The position numbers and the translations under genes were made by a program. This document shows, one piece after another, positions 33,732 through 42,312 of a DNA stretch of 50,526 bases. Within the stretch, counting starts at the first letter, position 1, and each line of letters starts with the position of its first letter. A model generated the notes under the pieces. That model searched no databases, had not been told where the DNA came from, and worked only from the letters and a program-made list of their open reading frames with translations. This stretch comes from Kitasatospora sp. DSM 101779 (GTDB lineage Bacteria > Actinomycetota > Actinomycetes > Streptomycetales > Streptomycetaceae): assembly GCF_025655475.1 (NCBI RefSeq), contig NZ_JAHTIK010000001.1, positions 1,855,189-1,905,714 of the forward strand, given 5' to 3'.

Positions 33732-35153
33732 GTGAGCGTCACCCAACAGCCCGTAGCGGCCCGCGCGCAGTCTCCGGACCGGCTCGGCTTCGTGGTCTTC
33801 ATCACGGCGGCGGCCGCGCTCGGCGGCTTCCTGTTCGGCTACGACAGCTCGGTGATCAACGGCGCCGTCTCCGGCATCCAGGCCCGGTTCGGGATCGGGG
33901 ACGGCGTCACCGGGCTGATCGTCTCCTCCGCACTGCTCGGCTCCGCGGTGGGTGCCGCGCTGGCCGGCCGGTTCGCCGACCGGTACGGCCGGATCCGGGT
34001 GATGAAGGCCGCGGCCGTGCTCTTCGCGCTCAGCGCCGCCGGCTCGATGCTGCCCTTCTCCGCCTGGGACCTCGCCGCCTGGCGCGTGCTCGGCGGCGCC
34101 GCGATCGGCATCGCCTCGGTGATCGCCCCGACCTACATCGCCGAGGTCGCCCCGACCCGGTACCGCGGCCGGCTCGCCTCCTTCCAGCAGGCGGCCATCG
34201 TGCTCGGCATCGCCGTCTCCCAGCTGGTGAACTGGCTGCTCGCCGAGGCCGCGGACGGCGACACCCGGGGCAGCCTGCTCGGCCTGGAGGCCTGGCAGTG
34301 GATGCTCGGCATCTGCGTGCTGCCGGCGGCGCTCTACTTCGTGATGTCGGCGATGATCCCGGAGTCCCCGCGCTTCCTGATCTCCGCCGGGCGGCTGGAC
34401 GAGGCCCGCTCCGTGCTCCGCGAGGTCGAGGGCGACGGGACGGACACCGAGGCCCGGATCGCCGAGATCCGCGGCCTGATCGCCTCCGACCACCGGCCGC
34501 GCTTCCGCGACCTGCTCGGCGGCCGGGCCGGCCTGCTGCCGATCGTCTGGGTCGGCATCGGCCTCTCGGTGTTCCAGCAGCTCGTCGGCATCAACGTGAT
34601 CTTCTACTACTCGTCGATCCTCTGGCAGTCCGTCGGCATCGACCAGAGCAACTCGCTGATGATCAGCTTCATCGGCTCGGTGATCAACATCGCCGGTACC
34701 GCGATCGCCGTCCTGCTGGTGGACCGGATCGGCCGCAAGCCGCTCGCCCTGATCGGCTCGGCCGGCATGGCCGTCACCCTCGGCGCCGCCGCCTGGGCCT
34801 TCTCCTCCGCCACCGGCACCGGCGACGACGTGACCCTGCCGGACCTCCAGGGCACCGTGGCGCTGGTCTCGGCCAACCTGTTCGTGCTGTTCTTCGCGCT
34901 CTCCTGGGGCGTCGTCGTCTGGGTGATGCTCGGCGAGATGTTCCCCAACCGGATCCGCGCCGCCGCCCTCTCGGTCGCGGCCTCGGCACAGTGGCTGGCC
35001 AACTGGGCGATCACCGTGTCGTTCCCGGCGATGTCCCGCTGGAACCTCTCGGCCACCTACGCCCTGTACGCGGCCTTCGCGCTCGGCTCGATCGTCTTCG
35101 TGGCGCGCTTCATGAAGGAGACCAAGGGCATCCGGCTGGAGGACATGGGCTGA
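33732..35153 (+). CDS. glcP: MFS sugar/proton symporter, GlcP-like glucose permease
   Basis: The 473-residue protein has 12 hydrophobic helices and the sugar-porter signatures 'GGFLFGYDSSVINGAVSGIQ' (TM1), 'GRFADRYGRIRVM', 'APTRYRGRLASFQQ', 'PESPRFLIS', 'QQLVGINVIFYYSSILWQSVG', 'DRIGRKPLALIGS' and a C-terminal 'ETKGIRLEDMG'. The sequence and length closely resemble the Streptomyces glucose permease GlcP as I remember it, so glucose uptake is likely; the symbol rests on that resemblance. The GTG at 33732 is preferred because AGGAG at 33718-33722 lies 9 nt upstream; an in-frame ATG at 33705 is an alternative. It follows egtD by about 140 bp. Confidence 0.88.
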   Translation: MSVTQQPVAARAQSPDRLGFVVFITAAAALGGFLFGYDSSVINGAVSGIQARFGIGDGVTGLIVSSALLGSAVGAALAGRFADRYGRIRVMKAAAVLFALSAAGSMLPFSAWDLAAWRVLGGAAIGIASVIAPTYIAEVAPTRYRGRLASFQQAAIVLGIAVSQLVNWLLAEAADGDTRGSLLGLEAWQWMLGICVLPAALYFVMSAMIPESPRFLISAGRLDEARSVLREVEGDGTDTEARIAEIRGLIASDHRPRFRDLLGGRAGLLPIVWVGIGLSVFQQLVGINVIFYYSSILWQSVGIDQSNSLMISFIGSVINIAGTAIAVLLVDRIGRKPLALIGSAGMAVTLGAAAWAFSSATGTGDDVTLPDLQGTVALVSANLFVLFFALSWGVVVWVMLGEMFPNRIRAAALSVAASAQWLANWAITVSFPAMSRWNLSATYALYAAFALGSIVFVARFMKETKGIRLEDMG

Positions 35154-35168
35154 ACCACCGGGAGTCGA

Positions 35169-35195
35169 GGGGCGTCCGCTGCCTGCGGGCGCCCC
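35169..35195. terminator. Terminator hairpin after the sugar symporter gene
   Basis: GGGGCGTCCGC (35169-35179) pairs with GCGGGCGCCCC (35185-35195) around a 5-nt loop, allowing one internal U-G pair, and TT follows. It lies 15 bp after the symporter stop and before the NOS gene. Confidence 0.65.
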
Positions 35196-35327
35196 TTCGC
35201 CGTGTGCGGCCGGCTGCGCCGGGCGGAGGCGGGGCACCTTAGCGGTCGCCGCTTCGGGACGCGGCACAATCGCGCACTCTCCGCGCACGGCCCGGGACAT
35301 CCGGTACCCATGACGCCAGGGAGGGAT

Positions 35328-36536
35328 GTGTCCTTGATCTTCCGTCGGATTCGCACCACCCGCAGACCCGCCGCGGTCTGCCCCTACGCCCACCAGCACG
35401 CGCCCCAGCCGCCCGTGGCCCCGGCACCCGTCGAGCCGGCGCCGGCGGAGGCGCTGGTGGGAGAGGCCGTCGCCTTCGTCCGCCAGTTCCACCGGGAGCA
35501 GCCGGGCACCGGCGACCCCGCACCGCGGGTCCGCCGGGTGCTCGCCGAGATCGAACGGACCGGCAGCTACCGGCACACCCCCGAGGAGCTCGCCTTCGGC
35601 GCCCGGCTGGCCTGGCGCAACGCCGCCCGGTGCATCGGCCGCCTCTACTGGCGCAGCCTGGTCGTCCGCGACCTGCGCCACGTCGACACCCCGGACGCGA
35701 TGGCCGAGGAGTGCTTCGAGCACCTGCGGACCGCCACCAACGGCGGCCGGATCCGCCCGGTGATCTCCGTCTTCGCACCGGACCGGCCGGGTCGCCCCGC
35801 CCCGCGTATCCTCAACCAGCAGCTCGTCCGCTACGCCGGCCACCCCGACGGGGACGGCGGCTGGACCGGCGACCCGGCGGGCGCCGCCCTCGCCGAACGG
35901 GCCCGCGGGCTCGGCTGGAAGAGTGGCGAGGACCGCTTCGACGTGCTGCCGCTGATAATCCGCGACCGGCCGGGCGAGGAGCCGTACTGGTACGAGCTGC
36001 CCGACGACGCGGTGCTGGAGGTGCCGCTGCGGCACCCCGAGCACGCCTGGTTCGAGGGGCTCGGCCTGCGCTGGTACGCCGTGCCCGCGATCAGCGACAT
36101 GACCCTGGAGATCGGCGGCGTCCGCTACCCGGCGGCGCCGTTCAACGGCTGGTACATGGGCACCGAGATCGGCGCCCGGAACCTGGCCGACGCCGACCGG
36201 TACGACATGCTCGGCGAGGTGGGGCGGCGGCTCGGCCTCGACACCGGGTCGGAGCGGACGCTCTGGCGCGACCGGGCGCTCGTCGAGCTGAACGTGGCGG
36301 TCCTGCACTCGTACGAGCAGGCGGGGGTGACGATGGCGGACCATCACACGGAGTCGGCGCGGTTCCTCGCGCACGTCGCGCGGGAGCAGCGGCACGGCCG
36401 GCCCACACCGACGGACTGGAGCTGGATCGTGCCGCCGGTCTCGGGCGGGCTGACGCCGGTGTACCACCGGTACTACGACCCGGTGGATCCGGACCTGCGG
36501 CCGGCCTTCCTGGCGAGGGAACAGGGGGCGACCTGA
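35328..36536 (+). CDS. nos: Bacterial nitric oxide synthase oxygenase
   Basis: The 402-residue haem enzyme oxidises L-arginine to citrulline and NO. It has the haem-thiolate block 'LAWRNAARCIGRLYWRSL' (Cys102), the substrate region 'FNGWYMGTEIGARNLAD' with the Arg-binding Glu, and the pterin/dimer segment 'DWSWIVPPVSGGLTPVYHRYY'. As in other bacterial NOS proteins there is no reductase domain, so an external flavodoxin or reductase must donate electrons. An ATG at 35310 (408 residues) is in frame, but GGGAGGG lies just before the GTG at 35328. No cytochrome P450 or peptide synthetase gene is adjacent, so a thaxtomin-like nitration role is not supported here. Confidence 0.92.
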   Translation: MSLIFRRIRTTRRPAAVCPYAHQHAPQPPVAPAPVEPAPAEALVGEAVAFVRQFHREQPGTGDPAPRVRRVLAEIERTGSYRHTPEELAFGARLAWRNAARCIGRLYWRSLVVRDLRHVDTPDAMAEECFEHLRTATNGGRIRPVISVFAPDRPGRPAPRILNQQLVRYAGHPDGDGGWTGDPAGAALAERARGLGWKSGEDRFDVLPLIIRDRPGEEPYWYELPDDAVLEVPLRHPEHAWFEGLGLRWYAVPAISDMTLEIGGVRYPAAPFNGWYMGTEIGARNLADADRYDMLGEVGRRLGLDTGSERTLWRDRALVELNVAVLHSYEQAGVTMADHHTESARFLAHVAREQRHGRPTPTDWSWIVPPVSGGLTPVYHRYYDPVDPDLRPAFLAREQGAT

Positions 36537-36606
36537 GCGGGGGCGAGCCGGGCGGTCGCGGGGAAAATCGCTGGCCGGGGGGCTGACGGATGGTCACAAT
36601 GCGCGG

Positions 36607-37833
36607 GTGGACCAGAGTGTGCGGCGCAGTGTGACGGCAGTGGTGACCTTCGAGGGCGAGACGCTGGGGGAGGTCGGGCCGTTCGAGGTGGACCATCCGC
36701 GGTGGCAGGAGGTCGGTCCGGTCGCCCGCGGGCTGGAGCAGCGGCTCGGGGTGCCGGTGCTGGTGCTGCGCCTGGTGTCCGTGACGGGCGGGGAGGCCGG
36801 GCGGGGCGGCCACGTGGTATACCACGCGGAGGCGCTCCGCCGGCCCGAGGCCGTGCTCGACGAGGGGTCCGCCCGGCTGGCGGAGGACCCGCTGCGGGCG
36901 GTCTGGGCCACGGCGGACGGCCTGCGGGCCGCACTGGCCTGGGCCGAGGAGGCGCTGCGGGACCGCGGCCGCCCGGCGACCGGCCCGGCCGAGCAGGTGA
37001 AGAGCTGGAACCTGTCGGGCCTGGTCCGCATCCCCACGGCGGACGGGCCGGCCTGGCTGAAGACCACACCGCCGTTCGGCACGGACGAACACCGGCCGAT
37101 CGCACTGGTCGCCTCGCTGGACCCGGCCCTGGTGCCGGGGGTGATCGCGGCGGCGCCCGGCCGGCTGCTGCTGGAGCACGTGCCGGGCGAGGACTGCTGG
37201 GGGCTGCCGGAGGACGCCATGCTGGACGCGATCGGACGCACGGTCGCCGTGCAGGCCGGGCTGGCCGCAGCGCTGACTGCCGACCCGGCGGCGCGCGGGC
37301 TGCGCGACCGCTCGCCGCGACGGGTACTGGAACAGGCCCGGGAACTGCTGCCCCGGCTGGACGACCTTTCGGCCGAGGAGCACGGGCGGGCCGGGGCACT
37401 GCTGGCTGCCCTGCCCGCGGTCATCGAGGCGCTGGACGCCTGCGGCCTGCCGCTCACCCTGGTGCACGGCGACTTCCACCCGGGCAACTACCGTTCGGAC
37501 GGCAGCGCCACGGTGCTGGTCGACTTCTCGGACGCCTTCTTCGGGCATCCGGCCTTCGACGGGCTGCGGCCGCAGGACTTCCTGGGCGAGCGGCGCTGGG
37601 CGGACGTCCGGGCCGTCTGGGCCGCCGCCTGGTCGGCGGCGGCCCCGGGCTCGGACCCGCTGCGGGCGCTGGAGCTCGCGGCGCCGCTGGTGCACCTGGG
37701 CTACGCCGTCCGCTACCAGGAGTTCCTGGACGGGATCGAGCGCAGCGAGCGGATCTACCACGAGGGCGATCCGGCCTCGGAGGTGCGGGCCGCGCTGGCG
37801 GCGGCCGACGCTCTCAGTGTCCCGGGCCGTTGA
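36607..37833 (+). CDS. APH-family phosphotransferase with N-terminal extension
   Basis: The 408-residue protein has a kinase-like aminoglycoside/choline phosphotransferase fold in its C-terminal two-thirds. The catalytic loop 'LTLVHGDFHPGNYR' (Asp, Asn) and metal-binding 'VLVDFSDAFFGHPAFDGL' are intact, and 'WLKTTPPFG' provides the ATP-site Lys. The first ~115 residues form a separate alpha/beta domain with a 'VDHPRWQEVGPVARGLEQRLGVPVLVLRLV' run, which I cannot assign with confidence. The substrate is unknown, so antibiotic resistance should not be assumed. It starts at GTG 36607, 70 bp after the NOS stop, and its 3' end overlaps the convergent pseudogene by about 20 bp. Confidence 0.8.
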   Translation: MDQSVRRSVTAVVTFEGETLGEVGPFEVDHPRWQEVGPVARGLEQRLGVPVLVLRLVSVTGGEAGRGGHVVYHAEALRRPEAVLDEGSARLAEDPLRAVWATADGLRAALAWAEEALRDRGRPATGPAEQVKSWNLSGLVRIPTADGPAWLKTTPPFGTDEHRPIALVASLDPALVPGVIAAAPGRLLLEHVPGEDCWGLPEDAMLDAIGRTVAVQAGLAAALTADPAARGLRDRSPRRVLEQARELLPRLDDLSAEEHGRAGALLAALPAVIEALDACGLPLTLVHGDFHPGNYRSDGSATVLVDFSDAFFGHPAFDGLRPQDFLGERRWADVRAVWAAAWSAAAPGSDPLRALELAAPLVHLGYAVRYQEFLDGIERSERIYHEGDPASEVRAALAAADALSVPGR

Positions 37834-38131
37834 GCAGTCCGCAGACGAAGTCCTCCTCGACGGCCCGCAGTTGCGCGAGCAGCGCGGGCCGGGTGCTCTG
37901 GCTGATCTGCTCGGTGACGGAGACCGTCACGGCGCGGCGGCCGTCGGGGGGTGGCAGCGGCGAACTGGGTGGAGCCGGCGGTGCTGCCGGTGTGGCCGTA
38001 CACGGTGCCGCAGCGGGTGGTGTAGCGGAACAGCGCGAGGCCCGCCGCGTTGGTGCCGGGCCCGGCGGGTTCGGAGGAGCCGGGCACCCAGGCCGTCTGC
38101 TGCTGCCGGGTGGCGGGCTTCAGGCCACCCG
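37814..38131 (-). pseudogene. Serine hydrolase (beta-lactamase family) C-terminal remnant, frameshifted
   Basis: Conceptual translation from about 38131 gives 'SGGLKPATRQQQTAWVPG', then 'GTNAAGLALFRYTTRCGTVYGHTGSTAG' with the HTG box of serine beta-lactamase/PBP-like hydrolases. At the run of six G bases 37946-37951 the frame must shift by one to continue 'PDGRRAVTVSVTEQISQ...VEEDFVCGLLN' to the TGA at 37816-37814. The N-terminal part with the SxxK nucleophile is missing: coding similarity stops where the dispersed repeat begins (about 38132). It is probably a decayed gene; a sequencing error in the homopolymer would explain the frameshift but not the truncation. Confidence 0.72.
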
Positions 38132-38210
38132 ACGGACCAGGGGCGAGCCGGATTCGCCAGCAGCACCACTCCCGGACTGCGCAGTTCCCGGCGCCCCGTA
38201 TGTGGTTGAC
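38132..38210. repeat. Truncated copy (B) of the dispersed intergenic repeat
   Basis: This stretch aligns in the same orientation with about 49374-49450: CGGACCAGGG near the start, CACTCCCGGA(C/T)TGCGCAGT in the middle, then CGCGCCCC-like sequence and TGGCTG/TGGTTG at the end. It directly joins the pseudogene on one side and the TetR stop on the other. Confidence 0.6.
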
Positions 38211-38217
38211 CGACTGC

Positions 38218-38856
38218 CTACGGCTTGGGACCGGCCGAGGGGTGCCGCAGGGCGAGGCCGTCGAGGAGGGCGTCGAGGCCGGTCTCGAAGGCGCCCTCGT
38301 CGATCGTGCGGCGGTGTTCGGCGAGCCGGTGGGCCTCGCCGAGGTGCGGGTAGTCGGCGGCGTAGACGGCGGCGTCCTCGGGGAAGCCGCCGGCGAAGGA
38401 GCCGAGGGCGGAGCCGGTGATGAAGTAGCGCATCAGGGCGCCGATCCGGGTGGCCTGGCCCCGCGGCCAGCCGGCGTCGACGAGGCAGCCGAAGACTGCG
38501 TCGGCGAGGCGCAGCGCGTTGGGGCGGCGGCCGGGGCCCTGGGCGAGGACGGGGACGACGTTGGGGTGGGCGGCGAGGGCCGCGCGGTAGCTGCGGGCCC
38601 AGTCGCGCAGGGCGGTGCTCCAGTCCTCCGGCGCGTCGAACATCGACAGGTCGACCTCGCCCATCACGCTGTCGACGACGGCGTCGAGGAGGTCGTCCTT
38701 GGTGGCGAAGTGGTTGTAGAGGGAGGGTCCGCTGACCGAGAGTTCGGTGGCGAGGCGGCGGGTGGAAAGCGCGTCCAGACCGTCGGCGTCGACCAGGGCG
38801 AGCGCGGCGTCGACGATCCGCTCGCGGCTGAGCAGCGGGGTGCGCGGGCGGGCCAT
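38218..38856 (-). CDS. TetR/AcrR family transcriptional regulator
   Basis: The 212-residue protein has an N-terminal helix-turn-helix (about 10-60: 'RERIVDAALALVDADGLDALSTRRLATELSVSGPSLYNHFATKDDLLDAVVDSV') and a TetR_C-type ligand domain. The ATG at 38856 has GGAGG 10 nt upstream; an in-frame ATG 33 bp further upstream is less likely. It is divergent from the acyl-CoA dehydrogenase operon, and the gap contains the inverted repeat AAACT-N9-AGTTT, so it probably represses that operon and itself, releasing on binding an acyl-CoA-like ligand (inference). Confidence 0.88.
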   Translation of the reverse strand: MARPRTPLLSRERIVDAALALVDADGLDALSTRRLATELSVSGPSLYNHFATKDDLLDAVVDSVMGEVDLSMFDAPEDWSTALRDWARSYRAALAAHPNVVPVLAQGPGRRPNALRLADAVFGCLVDAGWPRGQATRIGALMRYFITGSALGSFAGGFPEDAAVYAADYPHLGEAHRLAEHRRTIDEGAFETGLDALLDGLALRHPSAGPKP

Positions 38857-38945
38857 GCGGTCGCGGCCTCCGATCGGGTGGGGTGTCACACATTCTTGCA
38901 GGCGGCCCCTTCCGCGGGCGGGGCGGTGGGGCTACGCTCCCATTA

Positions 38946-38964
38946 AAACTTGCACTGCTAGTTT
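38946..38964. promoter_or_regulatory. Candidate TetR operator before the acyl-CoA dehydrogenase operon
   Basis: AAACT (38946-38950) and AGTTT (38960-38964) form an inverted repeat with a 9-nt spacer, in an AT-rich island between the divergent regulator and dehydrogenase genes, 18 bp upstream of the ATG at 38982. Size and position fit a TetR-family dimer site. Confidence 0.45.
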
Positions 38965-38981
38965 ATGGAGTGTCCGCCGCC

Positions 38982-40130
38982 ATGAATCTTGAGCTGTCCG
39001 AGGAGCAGGCCGCCGTCCGCGACCTCGCCGCGGCCTTCACCGACCGCGAGATCGTGCCGCACGCGGCCGCCTGGGACCGCGCCGAGTCCGTGGACCGCGA
39101 CATCGTCGGCAAGCTCGGCAAGCTCGGATTCCTCGGCCTGACGATCCCCGAGGAGTACGGCGGCAGCGGCGGCGACCACCTGGCGTACTGCCTGGCACTG
39201 GAGGAACTCGGCCGCGGCGACTCCGCGGTGCGCGGCATCGTCTCCGTCTCGCTCGGCCTGGTCGGCAAGTCGATCGCCGGGTACGGCACCGAGGAGCAGA
39301 AGCGGGCCTGGCTGCCCCGGCTCACCTCCGGCGAGGTGCTCGGCTGCTTCGCCCTGACCGAGCCCGGCACCGGCTCCGACGCGGCCAATCTGACCACCCG
39401 GGCCGTGCGGGACGGCGACGACTGGCTGATCACCGGCGGCAAGACGTTCATCACCAACGGCACCTGGGCGAAGGTCGCACTGGTCTTCGCCCGCACCGGC
39501 GAGGACGGCCACCGCGGCATCACCGCCTTCCTGGTGGAGACCGGCCTGCCCGGCTTCGAACGGCGCACGATCCACGGCAAGCTCGGACTGCGCGGCCAGG
39601 CCACCGCCGAGCTCTCGTTCGACAACGTCCGGGTGCCGGACGGCGCCCGGCTCGGCGCCGAGGGCCAGGGCTTCCGGGTCGCGATGTCCGCGCTCGCCAA
39701 GGGCCGGATGTCGGTCGCGGCCGGCTGCGTCGGCATCTCCCGGGCCTGCCTGGAGGCCGCGGTGAAGTACGCCGGCGAGCGCGAGCAGTTCGGCAAGCCG
39801 ATCGCCTCCCACCAGCTGGTGCAGGAGCTGCTCGCCGACATCGCCGTCGACGTCGAGGCGTCCCGGCTGCTCACCTGGAAGGTCGCCGACCTGATCGAGC
39901 GCGGCCTGCCCTTCGCCACCGCGTCCTCGACCGCCAAGCTGTACGCCAGCGAGGCGGCGGTGCGCGCCGCCAACAACGCCCTGCAGGTGTTCGGCGGCTA
40001 CGGCTTCATCGACGAGTACCCCGTCGGCAAGTACCTGCGCGACGCGCGGGTCATGACCCTCTACGAGGGCACCAGCCAGATCCACAAGCTGCTGATCGGG
40101 CGATCCCTGACCGGCATCAACGCGTTCTAG
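38982..40130 (+). CDS. Acyl-CoA dehydrogenase
   Basis: The 382-residue flavoenzyme oxidises acyl-CoA to trans-2-enoyl-CoA. It has the N-terminal helical domain ('LELSEEQAAVRDLAAAF'), the FAD-contact block 'CFALTEPGTGSDAANLTTRA', 'KTFITNGTWA', 'REQFGKPIASHQLVQELLADI', and the C-terminal 'QVFGGYGFIDEYPVGKYLRDARVMTLYEGTSQIHKLLIGRSL', whose Glu in YEGTSQ is the usual catalytic base of short/medium-chain enzymes. It is first gene of a three-gene operon, followed by a thiolase after 31 bp. Chain-length preference cannot be read from sequence. Confidence 0.93.
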   Translation: MNLELSEEQAAVRDLAAAFTDREIVPHAAAWDRAESVDRDIVGKLGKLGFLGLTIPEEYGGSGGDHLAYCLALEELGRGDSAVRGIVSVSLGLVGKSIAGYGTEEQKRAWLPRLTSGEVLGCFALTEPGTGSDAANLTTRAVRDGDDWLITGGKTFITNGTWAKVALVFARTGEDGHRGITAFLVETGLPGFERRTIHGKLGLRGQATAELSFDNVRVPDGARLGAEGQGFRVAMSALAKGRMSVAAGCVGISRACLEAAVKYAGEREQFGKPIASHQLVQELLADIAVDVEASRLLTWKVADLIERGLPFATASSTAKLYASEAAVRAANNALQVFGGYGFIDEYPVGKYLRDARVMTLYEGTSQIHKLLIGRSLTGINAF

Positions 40131-40161
40131 AGTCCACGAGACACGATAGGAGCCCGACGAA

Positions 40162-41349
<1,188 letters not shown>

Positions 41350-41360
41350 GGGAACATCAG

Positions 41361-42119
41361 ATGACGCGATTCGCAGGCAAGGTGGCCGTGGTGACCGGCG
41401 CCGCCCAGGGCATCGGCGCGGCCACCGCCGCACGGCTCGCCGAGGAGGGCGCGACCGTGGCCGTCGTCGACCTCACCGCCGAGCGGGCGCAGGCCGCCGT
41501 CGACGCGATCACCGCCAAGGGCGGCACCGCCCGCGCGTACGGCTGCGACGTGGCCGACTACGACGCGGTCGACGCCGTGTTCGCGCAGATCGTCGAGGAC
41601 CTCGGCGCGCTGCACATCCTGGTCAACAACGCCGGCATCACCCGCGACAACCTGTTCTTCAAGATGGCGAAGAACGACTGGGACGCCGTCCTCACCGTCA
41701 ACCTCACCAGCGCCTACAACTGCAGCCACGTGGCGCAGAAGTACATGGTGAAGCAGAAGTACGGCAAGATCGTCTCGCTGAGCTCGCGCTCCGCCCTCGG
41801 CAACCGCGGCCAGGCCAACTACGCCGCCGCCAAGGCCGGTATCCAGGGTCTGACCGCCACCCTGGCGATCGAGCTCGGCCCGTTCAACATCAACGTCAAC
41901 GCGGTCGCCCCCGGCTACATCGCCACCGCGATGACCGCCGCCACCGCCGAGCGGGTCGGCTCCTCCGCCGAGGACCACCAGGCGATGGCGGCCGAGCGGA
42001 CCCCGCTGCGGCGGGTCGGGCAGCCGGAGGAGGTCGCCTCGGTGGTCGCCTTCCTCGCCAGCGAGGACGCCTCGTACGTCAGCGGCCAGACGCTGTACAT
42101 CAACGGCGGCGCCCGCTGA
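41361..42119 (+). CDS. SDR-family 3-oxoacyl reductase (FabG-like)
   Basis: The 252-residue short-chain dehydrogenase has the dinucleotide motif '[11 protein letters not shown]', '[14 protein letters not shown]', and the catalytic Ser-Tyr-Lys in '[20 protein letters not shown]'. It ends in '[17 protein letters not shown]'. The 'TRDNL' sequence is typical of 3-oxoacyl-ACP/CoA reductases. Its place after a thiolase suggests interconversion of 3-oxoacyl- and 3-hydroxyacyl-CoA in fatty-acid or branched-chain catabolism, or in polyhydroxyalkanoate-type chemistry. It starts at ATG 41361 after AGGGAA and is the last gene of the operon. Confidence 0.9.
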   Translation: MTRFAGKVAVVTGAAQGIGAATAARLAEEGATVAVVDLTAERAQAAVDAITAKGGTARAYGCDVADYDAVDAVFAQIVEDLGALHILVNNAGITRDNLFFKMAKNDWDAVLTVNLTSAYNCSHVAQKYMVKQKYGKIVSLSSRSALGNRGQANYAAAKAGIQGLTATLAIELGPFNINVNAVAPGYIATAMTAATAERVGSSAEDHQAMAAERTPLRRVGQPEEVASVVAFLASEDASYVSGQTLYINGGAR

Positions 42120-42163
42120 CGGACGGGACGCGTCCGCCAGCACCGGCTCGGCAACGGGCGGGC

Positions 42164-42198
42164 TTACCGAATCCGGGGGTGGTCTTTACCCGATCCGG
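42164..42198. promoter_or_regulatory. Two 13-bp direct repeats upstream of the S53 peptidase
   Basis: TTACCGAATCCGG (42164-42176) and TTACCCGATCCGG (42186-42198) differ at two positions and are 22 bp apart, about two helical turns. Each is followed by a G-rich GTGG. They lie about 115 bp upstream of the peptidase ATG, where an activator might bind. Confidence 0.4.
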
Positions 42199-42268
42199 TG
42201 GCCCATCGCGGTGATGGCGACGGCCCCGGGGTGACTATGGATCAACGGGCCCCGGCCCGGTGGGATGT

Positions 42269-42296
42269 GGGGTGCCGACCGACCGGTCGGCACCCC
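42269..42296 (+). promoter_or_regulatory. Perfect 11-bp hairpin just before the S53 peptidase ribosome site
   Basis: GGGGTGCCGAC (42269-42279) pairs perfectly with GTCGGCACCCC (42286-42296) around a CGACCG loop. It ends 6 nt before the GAGGAG ribosome site (42303-42308). It could be an operator, an mRNA-stabilising 5' stem, or an attenuator-like element. Confidence 0.5.
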
Positions 42297-42312
42297 TCCA
42301 CCGAGGAGTCCC

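Noticed and set aside
33723..36467. A 914-codon minus-strand open frame opposite the symporter and NOS genes
   Set aside because: Shadow of two genes with intact family motifs; it also runs through a terminator hairpin.
35328..36536. Thaxtomin-type nitration cassette around the NOS gene
   Set aside because: No adjacent cytochrome P450 (TxtE-like) or peptide synthetase genes, so only a general NO synthase role is supported.
36607..37833. Aminoglycoside resistance gene
   Set aside because: The APH fold is shared by many kinases of small metabolites. Neither N-terminal domain nor context points to antibiotic modification.
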